A stretch of DNA of 64,000 bases, from NCBI RefSeq assembly GCF_035920445.1, contig NZ_CP109162.1:7440001-7504000 (forward strand), in the 5' to 3' direction. The translations under genes were made by a program, and so were the position numbers. This document shows positions 17,978-26,271 of the stretch, in pieces. A model generated the notes under the pieces. That model worked only from the letters and a program-made list of their open reading frames with translations. It was not told the DNA's origin and did no database searches. The first letter of the stretch is position 1, and every line of letters begins with the position of its first letter. This stretch comes from Nocardia sp. NBC_01730. Lineage in GTDB: Bacteria; Actinomycetota; Actinomycetes; Mycobacteriales; Mycobacteriaceae.

Positions 17978-18628
17978 GTGGCCAAGAAGCGCAAGGTGAA
18001 CAACTTGCTCGCACTCGCGGTGCTCTCCGCGATCGTCGAGCGCCCGATGCACCGGTACGAGATCGCGCAGACCCTGCGGGACCGGGGCAAAGAGCACGAC
18101 ATGGATATCAAGTGGGGCTCGCTCTACACCGTCGTGCAAAACATGGAGAAGGTCGGCTTCCTCGAGGTCGTCGGCAGCGAGCGCGACGGTGCACGGCCGG
18201 AGCGGGTGATCTATCGGATCACCGACGTGGGTCGTGCCGAGATGGCCGACTGGACCAGGGAATTGCTCGCCACCCCCGAACCGGAACATCACCGGTTCGT
18301 CGCGGGCCTGTCCATTCTCGCGGTGCTGCCGCCTGCGGAGGTGATCGAGCTGCTGGACCGGCGTCTCGACGCGCTGGGGCATCACGTCGAGGCTGTCCGC
18401 CGCGAACTCGACGAACTCGCCGCCGCGAAGCTGCCGCGACTGTTCGTCGTCGAGTCCGAATTCGGGCTCGCGATGCTGGAAGCCGAAGCGGCATGGACGC
18501 GTTCGCTGCGCGACGAGCTGAACGAGGGCACCTTCCCCGGACTGACGCAGTGGCGGGACTGGCACGAGCGTGGCATGGACCCGTCCGAAGTCGCCGAGCT
18601 GGTGGAGAGGGGGATGACCCAGAACTAG
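17978..18628 (+). CDS. PadR family transcriptional regulator
   Basis: 216 residues. The N-terminal winged helix is typical of PadR: NNLLALAVLSAIVERPMHRY followed by IKWGSLYTVVQNMEKVGFLE and ERVIYRITDVGRAEM. The C-terminal part is a long helical dimerisation domain (Vir/AphA-like). The GTG start follows GAGGAGGT. The inverted repeat just upstream suggests self-control, and the FAD monooxygenase 180 bp downstream is a likely target, since PadR proteins often control neighbouring detoxification or efflux genes. Confidence 0.92.
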   Translation: MAKKRKVNNLLALAVLSAIVERPMHRYEIAQTLRDRGKEHDMDIKWGSLYTVVQNMEKVGFLEVVGSERDGARPERVIYRITDVGRAEMADWTRELLATPEPEHHRFVAGLSILAVLPPAEVIELLDRRLDALGHHVEAVRRELDELAAAKLPRLFVVESEFGLAMLEAEAAWTRSLRDELNEGTFPGLTQWRDWHERGMDPSEVAELVERGMTQN

Positions 18629-18808
18629 CCGAAAACCGGACCCGGCGGGGTGCGGCAACACCGCCGCCGGGCCCGATCGAACAGTCTCGAACCGTGCCCG
18701 CGAACGCGCACCCGGCTACAAGGCTGGCAACCACAGGATAACCAGGTGGATGACGCGCGGATCGGTTCGGGAATCGCAACCCGTATCGCACAGATCCTGG
18801 AGACACCT

Positions 18809-20020
18809 ATGTCCACAACACGTACCGCCCTCGTGATCGGCGGCGGCATCGCCGGACCCGTCGTCGCGACAGCCCTCCGCAAAGCGGGCATCGAAGCCCG
18901 CGTCTACGAGGCCTATCCCGGCCCGTCCTATGGCATCGGCAGTGGGCTCGCGCTGGCGCCGAATGGCGTCGCCGCCCTCGACCTCATCGGCGCGGGCGAT
19001 CCCGTGCGCGACATCGCGCTGCCTGTCACGGGGATGAACATGTCCGTCGGCGGCAAGCTCTTGCAGATGCCCGGTCTGGCCGATGTCCCGCCCCTACAAG
19101 TGGTCGATCGCAGCGAACTGCACCGGGCGTTGCACCAGCACGCGGTCGCCGCCGGCGTCCCCTTCGAGTACAACAAGCGCCTGGCCGACGTGCGCGAGGG
19201 CAACTCGGGTATCACCGCCCGGTTCGCCGACGGGAGCGCGTCCACCGCGGACGTGCTCATCGGCGCCGACGGCATCCGCTCGACGGTGCGCGACCTGATC
19301 GACCCGAACGCGCCAGGTCCCGACTACCTCGGCATGCTCGGCTTCGGCGCGATCACCGAGTGTGACGCCGACGTACGGCCCGACACCATGACTTTCGCAT
19401 TCGGCAAGCGGGCGTACTACCTCTACTGGCCGACCGCAGACGGGAGGGTGGCGTGGGGCGCCAACCTGCCGCACAAGGAGTACTTGTCGCTCACCGCGGC
19501 ACGGGCTATCCCGAAAACGCACTGGCTCGAGATCCTGCGCGAGACCTACCGCGACGACAATCCCGGCGGTGAACTGGCCAGGCGCACCACCGAGGACCAG
19601 CTCGAAGTGGTCGGCGCGCTGCACATCATGCCGCCGGTGCCGCACTGGTACCGCGGGCGGATGGTGCTGGTCGGCGACGCGGTGCACGCGCCGTCCAACA
19701 GCTCAGGACAGGGCGCGTCGCTGGCGATCGAGAGCGCCATACAGCTGGCCCGGTGCCTGCGTGATCTGCCGACACCCGCCGAGGCGTTCGCTGTCTACGA
19801 GCGGCTGCGGCGCGGCCGGGTGGAAGGGGTCGCGGCACGCGCCGCGAAGATCAACCACAGCAAGACGCCGGGGCCGGTGGCGCGCAAAGCGATGCAGGTG
19901 CTGATGCCGCTCATGGTCAAAACACTGATGAACCCGGAGAAGACCATGGGGCCCGAGCAGCGTTATCGGATCGACTGGGACGCGCCTGCCGACGACGAAC
20001 TCGCGACGAGCTCGGTTTAG
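18809..20020 (+). CDS. FAD-dependent aromatic-type monooxygenase
   Basis: 403-residue single-component flavin hydroxylase of the p-hydroxybenzoate hydroxylase fold. The N-terminal dinucleotide motif is ALVIGGGIAGPVVATALRKA; the DG motif appears as LIGADGIRSTVRDLI; the GD motif is MVLVGDAVHAPSNSSGQGAS followed by an IESAIQLARCL helix. It resembles the TetX-like/6-hydroxynicotinate-monooxygenase group; substrate unknown. GGAG precedes the ATG. Convergent with the XRE gene, sharing a terminator hairpin. Confidence 0.9.
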   Translation: MSTTRTALVIGGGIAGPVVATALRKAGIEARVYEAYPGPSYGIGSGLALAPNGVAALDLIGAGDPVRDIALPVTGMNMSVGGKLLQMPGLADVPPLQVVDRSELHRALHQHAVAAGVPFEYNKRLADVREGNSGITARFADGSASTADVLIGADGIRSTVRDLIDPNAPGPDYLGMLGFGAITECDADVRPDTMTFAFGKRAYYLYWPTADGRVAWGANLPHKEYLSLTAARAIPKTHWLEILRETYRDDNPGGELARRTTEDQLEVVGALHIMPPVPHWYRGRMVLVGDAVHAPSNSSGQGASLAIESAIQLARCLRDLPTPAEAFAVYERLRRGRVEGVAARAAKINHSKTPGPVARKAMQVLMPLMVKTLMNPEKTMGPEQRYRIDWDAPADDELATSSV

Positions 20021-20892
20021 GCGAGTGGTCCTGCCGGTCCCTCGGACCGGCAGGACTTGTCCGATCCGGATCGCAGCGCGGCGCGCTCGCGCAGGACCCG
20101 CGCGGTCTGCTCGTTTGCGGGCAGAAACGCTTCCAACTGCAGCTCGGCAAGCGTGATGTCGACGGCGGTGGCGAACGAGGTGATGGTAGTGATCAAACGC
20201 AGCTCGTCCTCGTTGCCGCGCAGGCGCAAAGGTACCGCGAAGCCGAGATGATCCTGGCCCGGATCGGTCTGTGGCAGATAGCCTTCCAGCTCGGCGATTA
20301 GCGCGTCCAAGGCGGGGTCGGGGCTGCGGGCGACTCTGCTCCGTAGCGCCTCGGTGACGTGCCTGCCCCATTCCGGCAGGTTGAGCACCCTGGCCGCCAA
20401 TCCATCCGGGTGCAGCGCGAGCCGCAGCACATTGACCGGGGGTTCGAGCAGCCACGGTGCGGCGCCCTCGGTGAGTAGGTCGAATGCGGCGTTGGCGGCG
20501 AGCAGGACGCCGTAGGGCCGGGCGATCAGCGCCGGGTACGGGAGGTGGCCGTCCAGGATGGCCGTCAGTGCCTCCAGCGCCGGTGCCAATTCCGCAGTGT
20601 CCAGGTCGGATTCGGGAAAGACCGGAGCGTAGCCCGCGGCGAGCAGCAGCCCGTTGCGCTCGCGCAGGGACAAGTCGAGCGACTCGGCGAGCCGCACCAC
20701 CATGGTGCGCCCCGGCCGCGACCGTCCTTGCTCCAGATAGCTCAGATGCCGTTGCGTGGTGTCGGCGCGGATCGCGAGGTCGAGCTGGCTGACCCGGCGC
20801 AGGGTCCGCCAGTGTTTGAGCTGCCGAGCGAACCCGGACTCGATCGCCGTCGTCATCTCAGCAGTATCGATGCCGTTGGGTTGCTCCGCCAT
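20017..20892 (-). CDS. XRE-type regulator with MmyB-like ligand-binding domain
   Basis: About 291 residues. The N-terminal HTH is FARQLKHWRTLRRVSQLDLA and then TTQRHLSYLEQGRSRPGRTM. The C-terminal domain carries the PAS-like MmyB/MLTR pattern (LPYPALIARPYGVLLAANAA, then VNVLRLALHPDGLAARVLNL), seen in many actinobacterial regulators that sense fatty-acid-like or aromatic ligands. ATG 20892 is used; ATG 20856 is possible and would place the nearby palindrome fully in the leader. It is divergent from the NTF2-like and dehydrogenase genes, its probable targets. Confidence 0.88.
   Translation of the reverse strand: MAEQPNGIDTAEMTTAIESGFARQLKHWRTLRRVSQLDLAIRADTTQRHLSYLEQGRSRPGRTMVVRLAESLDLSLRERNGLLLAAGYAPVFPESDLDTAELAPALEALTAILDGHLPYPALIARPYGVLLAANAAFDLLTEGAAPWLLEPPVNVLRLALHPDGLAARVLNLPEWGRHVTEALRSRVARSPDPALDALIAELEGYLPQTDPGQDHLGFAVPLRLRGNEDELRLITTITSFATAVDITLAELQLEAFLPANEQTARVLRERAALRSGSDKSCRSEGPAGPLA
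20028..20056. terminator. Strong bidirectional terminator hairpin
   Basis: Perfect inverted repeat GTCCTGCCGGTCC-CTC-GGACCGGCAGGAC (13-bp stem, 3-base loop). It serves the FAD monooxygenase and lies inside the last codons of the convergent XRE gene, so it also encodes that protein's C-terminus. Confidence 0.8.
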
Positions 20893-20906
20893 TCCCCGCG
20901 GGGAAT
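20891..20906. promoter_or_regulatory. 16-bp perfect palindrome at the XRE start
   Basis: ATTCCCCGCGGGGAAT lies between the divergent XRE and NTF2-like genes, touching the XRE ATG at 20892. It is well placed for autorepression and control of the 20942 operon. Confidence 0.7.
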
Positions 20907-20941
20907 CGCACGCGACAACGCGACCGGCGAAACTCTGTCGC

Positions 20942-21385
20942 ATGAGCAACCAAACCGATGACCAGCAGCTGACGGACTTCACCGACCGGTACGTCGCGAT
21001 GTGGAACGAGCCCGACGCCGAAATCCGGCACAAGCGGGTCAGGGAGCTGTGGGCGGTGGACGGCGCGCAGGTGCTGGTGGATCCGCCGCAGGCACTGCGC
21101 GAGGCGCTCACCGCGCTGTCCTTCCCGATCCCGACCGTGGAGATCCGCGGCTACGAAGCATTGGACCGTCGTGTCGGCCGCGCCTACGAAATGTTCATCG
21201 CTCCCGGCGAGCACATGTTCACGCCGAGCGGGCCGACGGTCCGCCTGTCGGCCAACCTGATCGGCCTCAGCTGGCGGATGGTGACCAGGGAAGACAGGGC
21301 GGTTGCCGGCGGCGGATACGACGTCGTCGCGCTCGACGGCGAGGGCCGGATCCGGTGGGACCACCAGTACATCGGGGTCGCGTGA
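20942..21385 (+). CDS. NTF2-like/SnoaL-type protein
   Basis: 147 residues with the pattern of the nuclear transport factor 2-like fold: an N-terminal helix FTDRYVAMWNEPDAEIRHKR, a VRELWAVDGAQ strand start, and a C-terminal VVALDGEGRIRWDHQYIGVA strand pair. Such proteins are small-molecule binding domains or isomerases; no catalytic residues can be assigned. Its stop overlaps the dehydrogenase GTG (GTGA), so the two form an operon behind the palindromic operator. Confidence 0.82.
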   Translation: MSNQTDDQQLTDFTDRYVAMWNEPDAEIRHKRVRELWAVDGAQVLVDPPQALREALTALSFPIPTVEIRGYEALDRRVGRAYEMFIAPGEHMFTPSGPTVRLSANLIGLSWRMVTREDRAVAGGGYDVVALDGEGRIRWDHQYIGVA

Positions 21386-22401
21386 TCAGCGCGGTTGCCT
21401 ACCACCTGGACTCGACGCACGGCGCGGCCGGTCTGACCACCGCACCGCAGCCGACGCCGGAGCCGGGTTCGCACCAGGTCGTGATTCGCGTGCTCGCCGC
21501 GTCGCTGAACCGGCGCGACCTGATGCTGCTGGACGGTACCTATCCGCTGCCGGCCGCGCCTGGGATCGTGCCGCTCTCCGATGGCGTCGGCGAAGTGATC
21601 GCGGTTGGCGACAAGGTGTCCCGTGCCGCAGTGGGCGACCGGGTGACCGCGACGTATTTCGTCCGGTGGATCGACGGTCCGCAACGGCAGTCTCATGTCC
21701 TGGAACAGTACGGCGCCACCTATCACGGCATGCTCGCCACGTACGCGGTGCTGGAGGAGGATTCGGTGGTGCACGTCCCCGGGCATCTCACCGACGTCGA
21801 AGCGGCTACGCTGACCTGCGCGGGCGTGGTGGCCTGGGCGGCGCTCACCGCGCCGCTTCCGGTCTTGCCGGGGGAGACCGTACTGATCGTCGGCAGCGGA
21901 GCAGTCGCGCTGTTCGGTGTGCAGCACGCCAAAATGCTGGGAGCCGAGGTTGTTTCGGTTACCTCCAACGAGGGCAAGGCCGAGCGGCTGCGCAAGCTCG
22001 GCGCCGACGAGGTGATCGATCGGAGCCGGACGCCGGACTGGGAGCGGGCCGTGCTGGACCGCACCGGCGGCGACGGCGTGGAACACGTTCTGGATGCGGT
22101 GGGGTTGCCGACATTGGCGAGATCTGTGCGGTCGGGTGCGTACAACGCACGGATCACGATGGTCGGCGCAATGCCCGCCGAGGATGCGCCCACCGGCAAC
22201 CTATTCGGGACGTCGTATCTGTCCATTCGTCGGATCGCGGTAGGCAGCAGAGCCGATTTCGAAGCAATGAACCGATCGATTACCGAGCATCGGATGCGTC
22301 CGGTGATCGATCAGGTCTTTCCCTTCGACGAAGCGGAGGCCGCCTACCACCACCTGCGCACCGGTGATCCATTCGGCAAGGTGGTCGTCGAGTTGTTGTA
22401 G
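21382..22401 (+). CDS. Zinc-type alcohol dehydrogenase/quinone oxidoreductase (MDR family)
   Basis: 339-residue medium-chain dehydrogenase/reductase. The N-terminal GroES-like domain reads VIRVLAASLNRRDLMLLDGT and VPLSDGVGEVIAVGDKVSRA; the Rossmann motif is GSGAVALFGVQHAKMLGAEV. The Cys/His catalytic zinc ligands of true alcohol dehydrogenases are not obvious, so a quinone oxidoreductase-like (zinc-free) enzyme is more likely. GTG 21382 overlaps the previous stop. Probably regulated by the XRE protein. Confidence 0.88.
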   Translation: MISAVAYHLDSTHGAAGLTTAPQPTPEPGSHQVVIRVLAASLNRRDLMLLDGTYPLPAAPGIVPLSDGVGEVIAVGDKVSRAAVGDRVTATYFVRWIDGPQRQSHVLEQYGATYHGMLATYAVLEEDSVVHVPGHLTDVEAATLTCAGVVAWAALTAPLPVLPGETVLIVGSGAVALFGVQHAKMLGAEVVSVTSNEGKAERLRKLGADEVIDRSRTPDWERAVLDRTGGDGVEHVLDAVGLPTLARSVRSGAYNARITMVGAMPAEDAPTGNLFGTSYLSIRRIAVGSRADFEAMNRSITEHRMRPVIDQVFPFDEAEAAYHHLRTGDPFGKVVVELL

Positions 22402-22404
22402 TGG

Positions 22405-23124
22405 TCAGGGGCAGGTGCTCAGTTTCTGGATCATGACATCTTTTTCGGGCTGGGTGACCCAGAGCCGATAGGCCGCTTTCACCTGGATTTGCCTGGTCAG
22501 GTACGCGCAGTGGTAGCCCTTGTTCGGTGGCAGCCAGGACGCTGCGTCGGAATCGCTCTTGGACTGGTTGGTCGGTCCGTCAACCGCCTGCAGGTTCAGT
22601 GGGTCGTTGGCCAGGTCGCGGCGGCGTTCGGCGGAAAGCTGCTGTGCGCCTTTCTGCCAGGCGTCCGACAGCGCGATGACGTGATCGATCTGCACCTCGT
22701 CGGAGGTCTTGGTGCCACGCACGAAGTGGATGGTCTTTCCCGTGTAGAGGTCGTTCAGCGTGCCGGTCGCGACGACGCACTTGCCCGACTTGAACGCCAC
22801 GTCGGTAAGGTCGCGCTGCAGGATGTCGTTTCGGGTGTCACAGCCGTTGTCGCCGCCGGGCACCGAGACGTCGTCGGACCAGGGCGGGCCGAATTCGTCA
22901 CGGCTGTAACCGGTTTTGGCCGCGCGGCCCGCGACACGCAGGGAATCGAGCAGCGCGAGCGCGTCGCGGCTGGGTACAGGTGCCGGCGTGTCGCTGCACG
23001 CGCGGCCGGAACCGCACGCCACTTTCGCGGCCGAGTCGCCGCAGCCGACGGAAAGCCATGCCAGTCCGACGAATGCCGCGACCACGAGGGCTATCCGAGC
23101 CAGTTGTTGTGCTGTGAACTTCAT
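22405..23124 (-). CDS. Secreted HNH endonuclease family protein (DUF1524), putative lipoprotein
   Basis: 239 residues. The N-terminus has a signal helix (ARIALVVAAFVGLAWLSVGC) ending in a lipobox-like LSVGC. The mature part carries the DUF1524 HNH nuclease core: VQIDHVIALSDAWQKGAQQL followed by RRDLANDPLNLQAVDGPTNQ and a late PNKGYHCAYL. Such exported nucleases are common in actinobacteria and may degrade extracellular DNA. ATG 23124 has AGGAAG upstream. It converges with the dehydrogenase gene, with only 3 bp between stops. Confidence 0.87.
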   Translation of the reverse strand: MKFTAQQLARIALVVAAFVGLAWLSVGCGDSAAKVACGSGRACSDTPAPVPSRDALALLDSLRVAGRAAKTGYSRDEFGPPWSDDVSVPGGDNGCDTRNDILQRDLTDVAFKSGKCVVATGTLNDLYTGKTIHFVRGTKTSDEVQIDHVIALSDAWQKGAQQLSAERRRDLANDPLNLQAVDGPTNQSKSDSDAASWLPPNKGYHCAYLTRQIQVKAAYRLWVTQPEKDVMIQKLSTCP

Positions 23125-23798
23125 CGAACTTCCTAACGCCAACGCACTCCAACTGTAACCGGCGCCAAGGTATCCGGTGGCCGTGACGAAATAACCGAAC
23201 GGCGCCTATGAGATTCGGCACAGCTGGACGATATTCGCCGGTATGCCAAGGTGGCTGGTCAGGTCGATAGGGATGCGGGCCCGCCCCCGAGCCGCCGTGC
23301 CGGCGCCGACTCGGGGACGGCTACTCACGAGGGAGACCGGTGGCGCGGCTGTGCGGACGGGTGTCCAGTCCGAGAACCGCACTCTACGGCACCACGGGGC
23401 TGATGAGGGGAGGTCCCGAGGTGTCGAGCCGCACCGACTCCGAGCTCGCTCGTGATGATCAGGGGTGAATCGGAATCCGGTCCGTGTCGGCTGCCTGGGT
23501 TACCCGTAACCGGTTGCTCACCAGTCGCTGCCGCACCGTTGTTTCTCCGTCTCGACTACGCTTCGTGCTACGTATCAAGACAGTAGATAGCTCGTGGTGG
23601 CCTTGGCAAGCGTGCGGCGCTGCGCCCGAAAGTTTCTCAGCTGATCTTCAGTATCCGCAAACCCGCCTACTGCATTCCCGCGGATGTCTCCGGCCCTCCG
23701 GGGTGTGACAAGCGTCACTTGAAGGGCGGTCACAACCTACCGTGATCGTGTGTCGAAAACAGGCATAGGGAGCAAGCCGATACCTGGAGGACAACCTT
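23125..23798. other. Long intergenic region with two regulatory-type sites
   Basis: About 670 bp without a credible gene. It holds a perfect inverted repeat GGTTAC-CC-GTAACC at 23498-23511 and a CRP-like box at 23704. The rest shows no protein-like frame or RNA structure that I could recognise. Confidence 0.5.
23704..23719 (+). promoter_or_regulatory. CRP/GlxR-type site upstream of the dehalogenase
   Basis: TGTGA-CAAGCG-TCACT matches the TGTGA-N6-TCACA consensus at nine of ten positions, 80 bp before the dehalogenase ATG. Confidence 0.5.
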
Positions 23799-24674
23799 AT
23801 GCCTACCGTCGACATTCTCGACTCGTTCATCAACTACCGCGACACCGGCGAGGGGACGGTGCCGGTGGTGTTCCTGCATGGCAACCCGACGTCGTCGCAC
23901 CTGTGGCGCAACGTGGTACCGCACGTCGCGGATCGGACCAGGGCGCTGGCGCCCGACCTGATCGGGATGGGGGAGTCGGGCAAGCCCGATATCGGCTACC
24001 GCTTCACCGAGCACGCCACGTACCTGGATGCCTGGTTCGACGCGCTCGGGCTGGACCAGGTGGTCCTGGTCGGCCACGACTGGGGTGGAGCGCTCGGTAT
24101 GGACTGGGCCGCACGGCATCCCGGCCGGGTTCGCGGCATCGCGCTGATCGAGACCTTCCTGCGGCCGATGCGCTGGGACGAACTGCCCGGGCTCGGCGCC
24201 GAGCTGTTCCGCAAGTTCCGCTCGGCCGAGGGCGAGCGAATGGTGTTGGAGGAGAACACCTTCATCGAGTTCAACCTTCCCAGGGGAGTGGCCGATCTCT
24301 CCGCCGAGGACCACGACGTGTACCGGGCGCCGTATCCGACCCGGGCCTCGCGCAAGCCGCTGCTGGTGTGGCCCAGGGAGTTCCCGCTCGACGGCGAACC
24401 CGCCGACGTCGTCGCCATCGTGCGAAATTACGGCACCTGGGCAGCCGCGACGCCCGAGGTGCCCAAACTGGTGATGGCGCTGGAGAACGGGGTCGGGCTC
24501 GGGTCGCCAGAGGTGGTCGAGTGGGCCGCGACCACATTCGCGAGCGCCGAGGTCGCGCCGATCGGCCCGGCCGGGCACCACGCGCCGGAGGACAGGCCGG
24601 AGGAGATCGGCCGGGCGGTCGCGGACTGGCTGGACCGGCATGCTGTGCTCGGTGCGCCCGCCGTACGGTCCTGA
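23799..24674 (+). CDS. Haloalkane dehalogenase (alpha/beta hydrolase)
   Basis: 291-residue HLD-II-type enzyme that hydrolyses carbon-halogen bonds to alcohols. All catalytic positions can be placed: nucleophile D94 in GHDWGG, halide-stabilising N29 (HGNP) and W95, acid E118 in ALIETFLRPMRWDE (as E130 of DhaA), and the base His in GPAGHHAPEDRPEEIG. GGAGG precedes the ATG. Substrate range cannot be judged. Mycobacteria and Rhodococcus carry homologues (DmbA, DhaA). Confidence 0.93.
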   Translation: MPTVDILDSFINYRDTGEGTVPVVFLHGNPTSSHLWRNVVPHVADRTRALAPDLIGMGESGKPDIGYRFTEHATYLDAWFDALGLDQVVLVGHDWGGALGMDWAARHPGRVRGIALIETFLRPMRWDELPGLGAELFRKFRSAEGERMVLEENTFIEFNLPRGVADLSAEDHDVYRAPYPTRASRKPLLVWPREFPLDGEPADVVAIVRNYGTWAAATPEVPKLVMALENGVGLGSPEVVEWAATTFASAEVAPIGPAGHHAPEDRPEEIGRAVADWLDRHAVLGAPAVRS

Positions 24675-24729
24675 CCTCACCTGATCAGTGCTTCTTGCGC
24701 GTTCCGATGGCACGCCGAATGATGGCCGA

Positions 24730-25584
24730 ATGGGCACGGAGCACGACCTGGGCGCGGACGAGGAGAAGGCCGTGGTCGCCCGCGCGGTCGCGGGCGACCG
24801 GGAGGCTGTGGCACAGGTGGTGCGGCTGCTGCAGGACCCGCTCTACCGGCTGGCCCTGCGCATGGTCTGGCGGCCTTCGGAGGCCGAGGACGCGACGCAG
24901 GAGATCCTGCTGCGCGTCCTCGGCCACCTGCACACCTGGCGTGCCGAGGCGAAGCTGCTCACCTGGGCCTACCGGATCGGCGTCAACTACCTGCTGAATC
25001 TGAAGCGGCAGACCCCGCAGGAGGCCGCGCAGGTCAGCCTCGACACCTATCGGGAAGGGCTGGCCGATGGGCTGGCGGACGCCGACTACCGCGGGCCGGA
25101 GGCGACGCTGCTGACCGCCGAAGTGCGGCTCAACTGCAGCCAGGCCATGTTGCAATGTCTGGTTCGCGACGAGCGGATCGCCTTCGTGCTCGGCGAGGTG
25201 TTCGAGCTGACCTCCGTCGATTCCGCGTGGATCCTCGACATCACTCCTGTCGCCTACCGAAAACGGTTGGAGCGGGCCAAGAAACGGCTCGGCAACTTCT
25301 TGAACGCGACCTGTGGTCTCATCGACCCGACGGCGTTCTGCCGCTGTTCGCGCCGGGTAGACAAGGCGCTCGCCCTCGGTCGCGTCGACCCGCGTGCGCC
25401 GGTTTTCGCCAGGCATGCGGTAAGCCGAGGCGGGCGCACCGCGGCGGTGGCCGAACAGCAGATGATCCAGCTGCACGATGCGGCGTCGGTGCTGCGCGCG
25501 CACCCGGATTACGCGGCGCCGCAAGCGAAGTTGGACGCGATCGCCGGGTTGCTCGACTCGGGCCGGTTCCCGCTGCTCGACTAG
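24730..25584 (+). CDS. ECF-type RNA polymerase sigma factor with Cys-containing C-terminal extension
   Basis: About 284 residues. Region 2 is seen in VRLLQDPLYRLALRMVWRPS, AEDATQEILLRVLGHLHTWR and the region 2.4-like LLTWAYRIGVNYLLNLKRQT; region 4 includes AYRKRLERAKKRLGNFL. It continues beyond region 4 with CGLIDPTAFCRCSRRV and a helical tail of some 90 residues, an extension found in one ECF subgroup and possibly metal binding or redox sensing. No anti-sigma gene lies next to it. The start is chosen by homology to region 2; ATG 24688 is possible. Confidence 0.88.
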   Translation: MGTEHDLGADEEKAVVARAVAGDREAVAQVVRLLQDPLYRLALRMVWRPSEAEDATQEILLRVLGHLHTWRAEAKLLTWAYRIGVNYLLNLKRQTPQEAAQVSLDTYREGLADGLADADYRGPEATLLTAEVRLNCSQAMLQCLVRDERIAFVLGEVFELTSVDSAWILDITPVAYRKRLERAKKRLGNFLNATCGLIDPTAFCRCSRRVDKALALGRVDPRAPVFARHAVSRGGRTAAVAEQQMIQLHDAASVLRAHPDYAAPQAKLDAIAGLLDSGRFPLLD

Positions 25585-25775
25585 GAGTTGCAGCCTGACG
25601 CACCGAGTACCGCCGCAGGAGAGCGGTATGCGGGAAAACACCGGCGTGGGTGCCGACGACAACCACCGATACGCCCATCTCCGCGAGTTGGATCCGCTCC
25701 CGGAAGGGCGAGCGGAAATGCGACGACAATCGCGGCATCGACCTTGCGCCGCAGCGCTGCGATGACTCTATATAG

Positions 25776-25787
25776 GCAAACGTTTAC
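25776..25787. promoter_or_regulatory. LacI-family operator before the sugar operon
   Basis: GCAAACGTTTAC is a near-perfect palindrome of the AAACGTTT class bound by LacI-type sugar repressors, 21 bp upstream of the GH13 ATG. The preceding TATATAG may be the -10 element. No LacI gene lies in the window. Confidence 0.7.
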
Positions 25788-25808
25788 GTAGCGTCTCGAG
25801 GAGATTCG

Positions 25809-26271
25809 ATGTCCCAGTCCGTGCAGTCGGCCGCAAACCCCCCTACGGCCCGTGAAACGGAACCGTGGTGGAAGACGGCCGTCGTCTACCAGGTCTACAT
25901 CCGCAGCTTCGCCGACGGGAACGGCGACGGCATAGGCGATCTGACCGGATTGCGATCGAAGCTCCCGTACCTGGCTGCACTCGGTATCGATGCCGTGTGG
26001 ATCAACCCGTGGTACCCGTCGCCGATGGCCGACGCCGGCTACGACGTCGCCGACTTCCGGAACGTCGAACCGTCATACGGCACCCTCGAGCAGGGCGAGG
26101 CCTTCATCGCCGAGGCCCACGAGCTGGGCATCCGGGTAGTTCTCGACATCGTTCCCAACCACACCTCCAGCGACCACCGCTGGTTCCAGGCCGCGTTGCG
26201 CGACGAGCCGGGCGCCCGTGACCGGTACCTCTTCCGTCCTGGCCGCGGGCAGGGCGGCGACCAGCCGCCCT
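25809..26271 (+). pseudogene. GH13 alpha-glucosidase/trehalose-synthase-like gene, N-terminal fragment
   Basis: The first 154 codons of a GH13 enzyme: WWKTAVVYQVYIRSFADGNG, then LAALGIDAVWINPWYPSP and IRVVLDIVPNHTSSDHRWF (conserved region I, with DxxxxH). The match runs to FRPGRGQGGDQPP, where the family continues with NNW; here a TAG follows, at the TnpB element junction. The catalytic Asp and Glu of regions II and III are lost. The last 20 codons of the same gene survive beyond the element at 27521-27583, reading PPADTSVWLTEPEHDR and a TGA. An AGGAG ribosome site and LacI operator remain upstream. Confidence 0.85.

Noticed and set aside
23243..23708. Short plus-strand frames in the gap before the dehalogenase
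   Set aside because: Arg/Ser-rich translations typical of out-of-frame GC-rich DNA, without ribosome sites.
26253..26271. Hairpin GGGCGGC-GACCA-GCCGCCC as the left-end hairpin of the TnpB element
   Set aside because: The same bases translate to GQGGDQPP, which fits the GH13 sequence; it is more likely host coding sequence, though a left-end role cannot be excluded.
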